NCBI GenBank assembly: GCA_964629765.1
Contig: CAZVTK010000093.1
Coordinates: 1 to 18,632, forward strand
DNA length: 18,632 bases
Reading direction: 5' to 3'
Source: RCIO01 sp964629765
GTDB taxonomy: Bacteria > Pseudomonadota > Alphaproteobacteria > Rhizobiales > Rhizobiaceae
The translations under genes were made by a program, and so were the position numbers. Of this stretch, positions 12,916-18,632 are shown piece by piece. The notes below the pieces were generated by a model. That model was not told the origin of the DNA and ran no database searches. It was given only the letters and a program-made list of their open reading frames with translations. Position 1 is the stretch's first letter. Every line of letters begins with the position of its first letter.

Positions 12916-13890
12916 TCAGGCCGGCTCGACGGATATGCGGTAGCGCGTCGTCCAGACCTCGCCGGCCCTGAAGCGCCGGCCGCCGCCAATGGCCGCGCCA
13001 TCGCCCTGCGGCTCGAAACGCGCGTCGAGCGGTTCGACGCCTATGCCGCGAAACCGGCCGCCCCACGGCTTTGCGCTCCGCCCGCCGGCCGACAGCCAGA
13101 ACAGGCAGGTCGGAAAATCGCGGGCGTCCCATTCGAGGCGCACGGCATAGCCGTCGTCGGGACAGGCGATGCGCAGGTCGCCGTCGACGCCGAAAAGCTG
13201 GAACGCCTCCTCCGTGCGCTGCGCGGCAAGCGCGTCGAGCGCGATTTCGCCGCCTTCCGCCAACGGCAGCGCGCCGGTCCCGGCAAAGCGCGCGCCGGGA
13301 CGCAGCCGCGACACGCCCGGCTCGAACACGGCGGGGAAGACCTCGCCGAAACCGTGGACGCCCTCCACCGTCATCCGCCGGCCCGTCTCCGGGAGCTGCA
13401 GGATCGGGTGCAGGCCGACCGGCAGCAGGCAATCGCGCCGCGCCGCCACAGTCAGCGTGAAGTCGACCGCCGCATGGCCGTGCACCGGCACGATCTCGCG
13501 CCGCAGCCGCTCGACCGGCCGGTCGGCGGGATAGACGATCTCCCAGGTGGAGCGGCCGCCCTCGGTGCCGAGATGGCGCCAGCGATTGTCGGTGCCGTAG
13601 CCATGGGCGACGGGATCGGCGGCGCTGCGCCCGAACGGCACGCAGGGCCATTCGCCGCCGAGCTGGCGCAGATGGGCCGGGATCGCGGCCTCGGCGGCCA
13701 TGGTGGAATCGTCCTGCCACGGCGCTTCGGCCAGCGGCGCGACGATGGCGCCGCCGCCCGGCAAAAACTCCAGCCGGTGCACGGCCGCGCCGAGCGCCCA
13801 CACCTCCAGCCGGCCGTGGCTCCAGGCGAGCGGGACGACCGTGCCGCGCAGGGCTGCGATATCGGCGTTCAGGGCCGCGCCCTCCCCCAT
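12916..13890 (-). CDS. Aldose 1-epimerase (galactose mutarotase-like) family protein
   Basis: This 324-aa protein resembles aldose 1-epimerases, which interconvert sugar anomers. Supporting marks are GGEWPCVPFG (78-87), VAHGYGTDNRW (94-104) with His96, LPVGLHPIL (156-164) with His161, and GRFRGIGVEPLDARFEP (278-294) with Glu286. These match the two histidines and the glutamate base expected of the fold. There is no signal peptide, so it is probably cytoplasmic. The substrate is not evident and the family is loose, so it may act on a sugar other than galactose. The start is the ATG at 13890, with GAGG 9 nt upstream. It starts 13 nt after the rpe stop and is probably co-transcribed with rpe. 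Confidence 0.75.
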   Translation of the reverse strand: MGEGAALNADIAALRGTVVPLAWSHGRLEVWALGAAVHRLEFLPGGGAIVAPLAEAPWQDDSTMAAEAAIPAHLRQLGGEWPCVPFGRSAADPVAHGYGTDNRWRHLGTEGGRSTWEIVYPADRPVERLRREIVPVHGHAAVDFTLTVAARRDCLLPVGLHPILQLPETGRRMTVEGVHGFGEVFPAVFEPGVSRLRPGARFAGTGALPLAEGGEIALDALAAQRTEEAFQLFGVDGDLRIACPDDGYAVRLEWDARDFPTCLFWLSAGGRSAKPWGGRFRGIGVEPLDARFEPQGDGAAIGGGRRFRAGEVWTTRYRISVEPA

Positions 13891-13903
13891 CTTGGGCCGC
13901 CTC

Positions 13904-14587
13904 TCACGCCGCCCGGCCCACGGCCCGGTCGGCGGCGAGGCGGATCGCCTCGATATTGCCGCGATAGGCGGCCGGGCCGCCCTTGAAGGCCGCGTTGCCG
14001 GCCACCAGCACGTCGGCGCCGGCGGCGACCACGGCCGGCGCGGTGTCGGGCGTCACGCCGCCGTCGATCTCGATCAGGATGTCGCGTCCGCCGATCATGG
14101 CCTTCACCCGCCGCACCTTCTCGACCATTGCCGGGATGAAGGCCTGCCCGCCGAAGCCGGGATTGACGGTCATCACCAGCACGAGGTCGACGCGGTCGAG
14201 CACATATTCGATGGCGCTTTCGGGCGTCGACGGGTTCAGCGCCACGCCGGCGCGCTTGCCGAGCGCGCGGATCGCCTGAAGCGAGCGGTCGAGATGCGGC
14301 CCCGCCTCGGCATGGACGGTGATGACGTCGGCGCCCGCCTCGGCGAAGGCGGCGAGATAGGGGTCGGCCGGCGCGATCATCAGATGGCAGTCGAACACCT
14401 TCTTCGTACGGCCGCGGATCGCCTTGATGACCGGCGCGCCGAAGGTGATGTTCGGCACGAAATGGCCGTCCATCACGTCGAGATGGATCCAGTCGCCGCC
14501 GGCATCGGCCACCGTTTCGACCTCCTCGCCGATGCGCGAAAAATCCGCCGAGAGGATGGACGGGGCGATGATGGTGCGGCCGGACAT
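13904..14587 (-). CDS. rpe: Ribulose-phosphate 3-epimerase
   Basis: Rpe (227 aa) interconverts ribulose-5-phosphate and xylulose-5-phosphate in the pentose phosphate and, where present, Calvin pathways. It is a TIM barrel. Visible catalytic and metal residues are Ser10 (IAPSILSADF), His35 and Asp37 (IHLDVMDGHFVPN), His68 (FDCHLM) and Asp175 (EIDGGVTPD), with the phosphate-binding NPGFGGQAF loop (142-150). The start chosen is the ATG at 14587, because AGGGAG is 7 nt upstream; an ATG two codons earlier is too close to that site. The longer open frame to 14782 reads into the rimO side. It is divergent from rimO and followed by the mutarotase-like gene. Confidence 0.96.
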   Translation of the reverse strand: MSGRTIIAPSILSADFSRIGEEVETVADAGGDWIHLDVMDGHFVPNITFGAPVIKAIRGRTKKVFDCHLMIAPADPYLAAFAEAGADVITVHAEAGPHLDRSLQAIRALGKRAGVALNPSTPESAIEYVLDRVDLVLVMTVNPGFGGQAFIPAMVEKVRRVKAMIGGRDILIEIDGGVTPDTAPAVVAAGADVLVAGNAAFKGGPAAYRGNIEAIRLAADRAVGRAA

Positions 14588-14594
14588 GAGCATG

Positions 14595-14600
14595 CTCCCT
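14595..14600 (-). promoter_or_regulatory. Ribosome binding site deciding the rpe start
   Basis: AGGGAG on the minus strand is 7 nt from the ATG at 14587 but only 1 nt from the ATG at 14593. The second methionine of the M-L-M opening is therefore the better start. Confidence 0.65.
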
Positions 14601-14645
14601 GAACTGGCGTCCGCATAGCGACTGGAGGCGACGCTGTCGATTCCA

Positions 14646-14675
14646 TTACACGGCGGCGAAAAAATCGTGCTATGG
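14646..14675 (+). promoter_or_regulatory. Weak candidate promoter for rimO
   Basis: TTACAC (14646-14651) and CTATGG (14670-14675) are separated by 18 nt and lie 33 nt before the rimO ATG, in the 121-nt divergent gap with rpe. Both hexamers are poor matches, so position is the main support. No clear rpe promoter was recognised on the other strand. Confidence 0.3.
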
Positions 14676-14708
14676 CGCCGCGCTTCCCGACCCCGACACG
14701 GATTCCGC

Positions 14709-16028
14709 ATGACCGCCGAAGCGCCCCGCATCTCCTTCGTCAGCCTCGGCTGCCCCAAGGCGCTGGTGGATTCGGAGCGCATCCTGACGCGGCTGCGCGC
14801 CGAGGGCTACGAGATCGCCCGCAAGCACGACGGCGCCGACCTCGTCGTGGTCAACACCTGCGGCTTCCTCGATTCCGCCCGCGCGGAATCGCTGGACGCG
14901 ATCGGCACGGCGCTCAAGGAAAACGGCAAGGTGATCGTCACCGGCTGCATGGGCGCGACGCCGGAGCTGATCCGCGAAAAACATCCCAACGTGCTCGCCA
15001 TCACCGGGCCGCAGGCTTACGAGAGCGTGATGGCGGCGGTGCACGAGGCCGCGCCGCCGGCGCACGAGCCCTTCGTGGACCTGATCCCGCCGCAGGGCGT
15101 GAAGCTGACGCCGCGCCACTACGCCTATCTGAAGATCTCCGAAGGCTGCAACAACCGCTGCACCTTCTGCATCATCCCGGCGCTGCGGGGCGACCTCGCC
15201 TCGCGCCCGGCCGGCGACGTGCTGCGCGAGGCCGAGAGGCTGGTGAAGGCGGGGGTCAAGGAGATTCTCGTCATCTCGCAGGACACGTCCGCCTACGGCG
15301 TCGACGTGAAATATGCGCCGAGCCAGTGGCAGGACCGCGAGGTGCGGACGAAATTCATCGACCTCGCGCGTGAGCTGGGCGACATGGGCGCCTGGGTGCG
15401 CCTGCACTACGTCTACCCCTACCCGCATGTGGACGAGGTCATCCCGCTGATGGCGGAGGGCAAGGTGCTGCCCTATCTCGACATCCCCTTCCAGCATGCG
15501 TCCCATTCGGTGCTGAAGGCGATGCGCCGGCCCGCGCATCAGGAAAAGACGCTGGCTCGCATCCAGCAATGGCGCGAGACGTGCCCCGACCTTGCCGTGC
15601 GCTCCACCTTCATCGTCGGCTTCCCCGGCGAGACGGAGGCGGATTTCGAGGAGCTGCTCGCCTTCATCGACGAGGCGAGGATCGACCGCGCCGGCTGCTT
15701 CAAATATGAGCCGGTGAAGGGCGCGCGTTCTGAGGAGATGGGCCTGCCGCAGGTTCCGCAGGAGGTGAAGGAGGCGCGCTGGCACCGCTTCATGCAGCGC
15801 CAGCAGAAGGTTTCCGAGCAGCTTCTCAGGAAGAAGGTGGGCAAGCGCCTGCCCGTCATCATCGACGAGGCGAACGGCCCGGCCGGCAAGGGCAGGACGA
15901 AATACGACGCGCCGGAGATCGACGGTTCCGTGCACATCCAGTCGCGCCGGCCGCTGCGGGCCGGCGACATCGTCACGGTGAAGATCGACCGCTCCGACGC
16001 CTACGACCTCTACGGCACGGCGGTCTGA
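14709..16028 (+). CDS. rimO: Ribosomal protein S12 methylthiotransferase RimO
   Basis: RimO (439 aa) is a radical-SAM enzyme with two Fe-S clusters that adds a methylthio group to an aspartate of ribosomal protein S12. The N-terminal MTTase domain carries three cluster cysteines: Cys15 (SLGCPKALVDSE), Cys51 (VNTCGF) and Cys80 (VTGCMGA). The radical-SAM motif is CNNRCTFC (147-154), followed by IIPALRGDLASRP, which is characteristic of RimO. A TRAM domain closes the protein (about 370-439). The start is the ATG at 14709, giving normal family length; the open frame upstream has no conserved residues. Its stop directly abuts the stop of the convergent MBL gene, with no intervening base. Confidence 0.97.
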   Translation: MTAEAPRISFVSLGCPKALVDSERILTRLRAEGYEIARKHDGADLVVVNTCGFLDSARAESLDAIGTALKENGKVIVTGCMGATPELIREKHPNVLAITGPQAYESVMAAVHEAAPPAHEPFVDLIPPQGVKLTPRHYAYLKISEGCNNRCTFCIIPALRGDLASRPAGDVLREAERLVKAGVKEILVISQDTSAYGVDVKYAPSQWQDREVRTKFIDLARELGDMGAWVRLHYVYPYPHVDEVIPLMAEGKVLPYLDIPFQHASHSVLKAMRRPAHQEKTLARIQQWRETCPDLAVRSTFIVGFPGETEADFEELLAFIDEARIDRAGCFKYEPVKGARSEEMGLPQVPQEVKEARWHRFMQRQQKVSEQLLRKKVGKRLPVIIDEANGPAGKGRTKYDAPEIDGSVHIQSRRPLRAGDIVTVKIDRSDAYDLYGTAV

Positions 16029-16841
16029 TCAGCCCCGGATCGCAAGCTCGACGGTCATGCCGTCGAAGCCCGGCTCGACGTTGTCGGGCGTCTCGCGCAT
16101 CACCGCGTCGTAGTCCAGCGGCGTATGCATATGCGTCAGCACGGCGCGTTTCGGTTTCAGCTCGGCGATGCACTCCAGCGCCTGTTCGAGCGAGAAATGC
16201 GACGGATGGCGGTTGTACTGGAGCGCGTCGAGAATCAGCACGTCGAGGCCGCGCAGCCGGTCCAGCGTGGCGGCCGGGAAGGCGCTGACGTCGGGGCAAT
16301 AGGCGATCGGTCCGACGCGAAAGCCGAGCGAGACGATGTCGCCATGCTGCTGGAGCAGCGGCTCGAAGGCGAGGGCGCCCCCCTCGCCCGTCAGGTCGAA
16401 GCTTTTGTACGCCTCGATCTCGTAGGGCTCCACGATGGGCGGATAGGCGCTGCCGGGCGGCGTCCTGAAGCAGTAGTCAAAACCCTCGCGCAGGCGCGCC
16501 AGCGTCGCCATGTCGGCATGGATGTCGACCCGCCGGCGTTGGGTCAGGAAATAGCCGCGCAAATCGTCGATGCCGTGGATGTGGTCGGCATGGGCGTGGG
16601 TGTAGACGACGGCGTCGAGCCGCTCGACGCCGGCCGCGATCATCTGCTGGCGGAAATCCGGCCCGGTGTCGACGGCGACGCGCGTGGTGCCGGCCGGGCC
16701 GATCCGCTCGAACATGGCGGCAGCGCGGGTGCGCCGGTTCTTCGGATTGGACGGATCGCAGGCGCCCCAGTCGCCGTTGATGCGCGGCACGCCCGGCGAG
16801 GAGCCGCAGCCCAGGAGCGTGAAGCGCAGGCGGTCGGCCAT
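16029..16841 (-). CDS. MBL-fold metallohydrolase, PhnP-like
   Basis: This 270-aa protein has the metallo-beta-lactamase fold. It opens with a strand and turn (FTLLGCGSSPGVPRINGDWGACDP) typical of the PhnP/cyclic phosphodiesterase-like branch. The metal motif is YTHAHADHIHGIDDLR (80-95; His82, His84, Asp86, His87), and further ligands are likely in LLQQHGDI, YCPDVSAFP and LTHMHTPLD. The reaction is unknown; phosphodiester hydrolysis is the family expectation. There is no signal peptide. It begins 2 nt after the TatD-family gene stop, in the metG-tatD-MBL order often seen in alphaproteobacteria, so it is almost surely co-transcribed. Confidence 0.88.
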   Translation of the reverse strand: MADRLRFTLLGCGSSPGVPRINGDWGACDPSNPKNRRTRAAAMFERIGPAGTTRVAVDTGPDFRQQMIAAGVERLDAVVYTHAHADHIHGIDDLRGYFLTQRRRVDIHADMATLARLREGFDYCFRTPPGSAYPPIVEPYEIEAYKSFDLTGEGGALAFEPLLQQHGDIVSLGFRVGPIAYCPDVSAFPAATLDRLRGLDVLILDALQYNRHPSHFSLEQALECIAELKPKRAVLTHMHTPLDYDAVMRETPDNVEPGFDGMTVELAIRG

Positions 16842-16843
16842 GC

Positions 16844-17635
16844 TCAGGCCGCCGCCGCAAGGGGCGGCATCTTCGAAAAGAGCCGCAGCGCGTTGGCCGT
16901 GGTGATCCCGGCGATCTCGGCCTCGCCGACGCCGATCGTCTCGGCCAGCACCTTCGCCGTCTGCGCGACATAGGCCGGCTCGTTGCGCTTGCCGCGATAA
17001 GGGGTCGGCGCAAGGTAGGGCGCATCGGTCTCCACCAGCAGCCGGTCGCGCGGAACGCTGCGCGCGATCTCGCGCAATTCCTCGGATTTTTTGAACGTCA
17101 GGATCCCGGAGAAGGAGACGTAGCCGCCGAGCTTCACGCCGGTCGCCGCCAGCGCGGCGCCGGACGAGAAGCAGTGCAGAATGAAGGAAAAAGCCCCCTT
17201 ACCGCTTTCGTCCTCGAGGATCGCCGCCATGTCGTCGTCGGCGTCGCGCGCATGGATGACGAGCGGCAACCCGGTGCGGCGGGCCGCCTCGACATGGACG
17301 CGCAGCCCTTGAGCCTGCGCGGCCCGCGGCGCCTTGTCGTAAAAATAGTCGAGCCCCGCCTCGCCAATGGCAACGACCTTCGGATGCGCCGCGAGCGCGA
17401 CGAGCTCGTCGGCGGAAATGCCAAGCTCCTCGCCGGCATTGTGCGGATGGGTGCCGACCGAGCACCAGACGTCGGGATAGGTCTCGGCGATGGCGCGGAT
17501 CTCGCCGAAGCGGCGCACCCGCGTCGAGATCGTCACCATGCGCCCGACGCCGGCCGCGCGGGCGCGCGCGACGACGGCGTCGCGCTCCTCCGCGAAGTCG
17601 GGAAAGTCGAGATGGCAGTGCGTGTCGATCAGCAT
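16844..17635 (-). CDS. TatD family deoxyribonuclease (metal-dependent hydrolase)
   Basis: TatD-family proteins (263 aa here) are TIM-barrel metal-dependent nucleases with 3'-5' exonuclease activity and reported roles in DNA repair; they are not part of the Tat export machine. Metal ligands are visible: His6 and His8 (MLIDTHCHLDFP), Glu92 (AIGEAGLDYFY), His128 (LVIHARDAD), His154 (ILHCFSS) and Asp204 (LLVETDAPYLAP). PYRGKRNEPAYV is the usual C-terminal signature. The start is the ATG at 17635, right at the conserved MLIDTHCH; another ATG 5 codons upstream (17650) is possible, and neither has a strong ribosome site. It lies 49 nt after metG and 2 nt before the MBL gene. Confidence 0.94.
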   Translation of the reverse strand: MLIDTHCHLDFPDFAEERDAVVARARAAGVGRMVTISTRVRRFGEIRAIAETYPDVWCSVGTHPHNAGEELGISADELVALAAHPKVVAIGEAGLDYFYDKAPRAAQAQGLRVHVEAARRTGLPLVIHARDADDDMAAILEDESGKGAFSFILHCFSSGAALAATGVKLGGYVSFSGILTFKKSEELREIARSVPRDRLLVETDAPYLAPTPYRGKRNEPAYVAQTAKVLAETIGVGEAEIAGITTANALRLFSKMPPLAAAA

Positions 17636-17676
17636 GGAACGGGACAACATGGCAGGCGCAGCATGGGTGCGCGGAG

Positions 17677-17694
17677 AGGGGGCGTCAGCCCCCT
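17677..17694. other. Perfect 7-bp hairpin over the metG stop codon
   Basis: AGGGGGC (17677-17683) and GCCCCCT (17688-17694) form a GC-rich stem with a GTCA loop. The loop contains the metG TGA (read on the minus strand). No T tract follows on either side, so it does not look like a standard rho-independent terminator. Confidence 0.5.
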
Positions 17695-18632
17695 GCCCTT
17701 TCCTTCTCGATGCCGGCCTTCTCGACCCCGTCCTTTTCCACATAGCGCGGGAACACGCCCTGCGGCGCCGGCAGCGCGGCGCCGGCCTTCAGCGCATGCG
17801 CGTCGCCGGCATGGGCGAACTGGCGCTCGTCCGCCGGCACGGCCAGCAGGTCGAGAAGCTTGCCCGCCGAGCCGGGGATGAAGGGCTGCACCATGATGCC
17901 GACGCGGCGCACCGCCTCGATGGTGGTCCACAGCACCGTGTCGAAGCGCGCCGGGTCGCTCTTGCGCAGCGCCCACGGCGCCTCGCCGGCGAAGTAGCGG
18001 TTGGCCTCGGCCACCACAGCGAAGATGCCGGCGAGCGCGACATGGATCGCCTGTCCCGCCATCGCCTCGCGCGCCGAAACGAGCGCCGCGTCCGCCTGCG
18101 CCAGAAGCGCGCGGTCGCCCTCGGCCAGCGCGCCCGGCGACGGCACCTTGCCGTCGAGGTTCTTGGCGATCATCGACAGCGAGCGCTGCGCCAGATTGCC
18201 GAGGTCGTTGGCAAGGTCGGCATTGGTGCGGTTGACGATCGCCTCGTGGCTGTAGTTGCCGTCCTGCCCGAACGGCACCTCGCGCAGCAGGAAATAGCGC
18301 ACCGGGTCGAGCCCGTAATGCTCCACCAGCGCGAACGGGTCGATGACGTTGCCGACCGACTTCGACATCTTCTCGCCGCGGTTGAACACGAAGCCGTGGC
18401 CGAATACGCGTTTCGGCAGCGAAATCCCGGCCGACATCAGGAAAGCCGGCCAGTACACCGCATGGAAGCGCACGATATCCTTGCCGATGACGTGCAGGTC
18501 GGCCGGCCACCAGCGCCACTTCTGCGCGCCCGCGTCGGGATAGCCGGCGCCGGTGATGTAGTTGGTCAACGCGTCAATGTAGATGTCGTCGCCTTCGATG
18601 TTGCCGTGAAAATTGAGGCCGCTGGTCCGCAA
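17685..18632 (-). CDS. metG: Methionyl-tRNA synthetase (C-terminal part; 5' end outside the window)
   Basis: MetRS charges tRNA-Met and initiator tRNA. The last 315 residues are present; the N-terminal part with the HIGH motif lies beyond the right edge, so the first codon here (TTG) is not a start. Visible family marks are DALTNYITGAGYPD, WWPADLHVIGKDIVRFHAVYWPAFLMSAG, the KMSKS loop GHGFVFNRGEKMSKSVGNVIDP, and the helical anticodon-binding domain (YFLLREVPFGQDGNYSHEAIVNRTNADLANDLGNL onward). There is no C-terminal tRNA-binding extension. The first 20 or so residues at the edge look unusual for the family: Tyr replaces the Trp of the common YVWxDA motif. It is followed by the TatD-family and MBL genes. 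Confidence 0.95.
   Translation of the reverse strand: MRTSGLNFHGNIEGDDIYIDALTNYITGAGYPDAGAQKWRWWPADLHVIGKDIVRFHAVYWPAFLMSAGISLPKRVFGHGFVFNRGEKMSKSVGNVIDPFALVEHYGLDPVRYFLLREVPFGQDGNYSHEAIVNRTNADLANDLGNLAQRSLSMIAKNLDGKVPSPGALAEGDRALLAQADAALVSAREAMAGQAIHVALAGIFAVVAEANRYFAGEAPWALRKSDPARFDTVLWTTIEAVRRVGIMVQPFIPGSAGKLLDLLAVPADERQFAHAGDAHALKAGAALPAPQGVFPRYVEKDGVEKAGIEKERAGG

Noticed and set aside
14670..15935. 421-codon minus-strand open frame opposite rimO
   Set aside because: RimO has both cysteine motif sets on the plus strand; the opposite frame is compositionally a shadow.

Overview
This window is GC-rich, compact bacterial chromosome. It reads as an alphaproteobacterium of the order Hyphomicrobiales (Rhizobiales), probably near Mesorhizobium/Phyllobacteriaceae. 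The grounds are the conserved minus-strand order dgt-argS-SPOR protein-nagZ-scpA-scpB-(...)-tatA-tatB-tatC, the wording of the TatA/B/C and ErpA proteins, and an intergenic palindromic repeat of a style common in that group. The genus is inference. I see no tRNA, rRNA, CRISPR array, phage or transposase gene, and nearly all the DNA is coding.

Layout. 1-11070 is a long minus-strand block. Read 5' to 3' it runs dgt (dNTPase), argS, a large membrane-anchored SPOR-domain protein, nagZ (muropeptide recycling), scpA and scpB (condensin partners), an Fbp-type ABC ATPase with no partner genes, then tatA, tatB and the start of tatC. Several junctions overlap by 4 nt (scpA/scpB, scpB/ABC, tatB/tatC). 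11071-11313 is a divergent intergenic region with a nested palindromic repeat and a probable erpA promoter. 11314-12894 (+) holds erpA, a VOC-fold protein and xthA. 12916-14587 (-) holds rpe followed by an aldose-1-epimerase-like protein. 14709-16028 (+) is rimO, whose stop abuts that of the next gene. 16029-18632 (-) holds metG (5' part outside the window), a TatD-family nuclease and an MBL-fold hydrolase.

How the genes fit together. Most are housekeeping: translation (argS, metG, rimO), nucleotide and DNA upkeep (dgt, xthA, TatD), Fe-S delivery (erpA), protein export (tatABC), and a cell-cycle group in which septal peptidoglycan binding (SPOR), wall turnover (nagZ) and chromosome compaction (scpAB) are neighbours.

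No new multi-gene defence, mobile or biosynthetic system is visible. The points most worth checking are regulatory or small-scale. They are a GAAC-N7-GAAC (LexA-type) site and a 21-bp near-perfect palindrome in the SPOR gene leader; the orphan ABC ATPase interrupting scpB-tatA, with a 12-bp tandem repeat in its coding sequence; the palindromic element between dgt and erpA; and an unusual MetRS core segment at the right edge.
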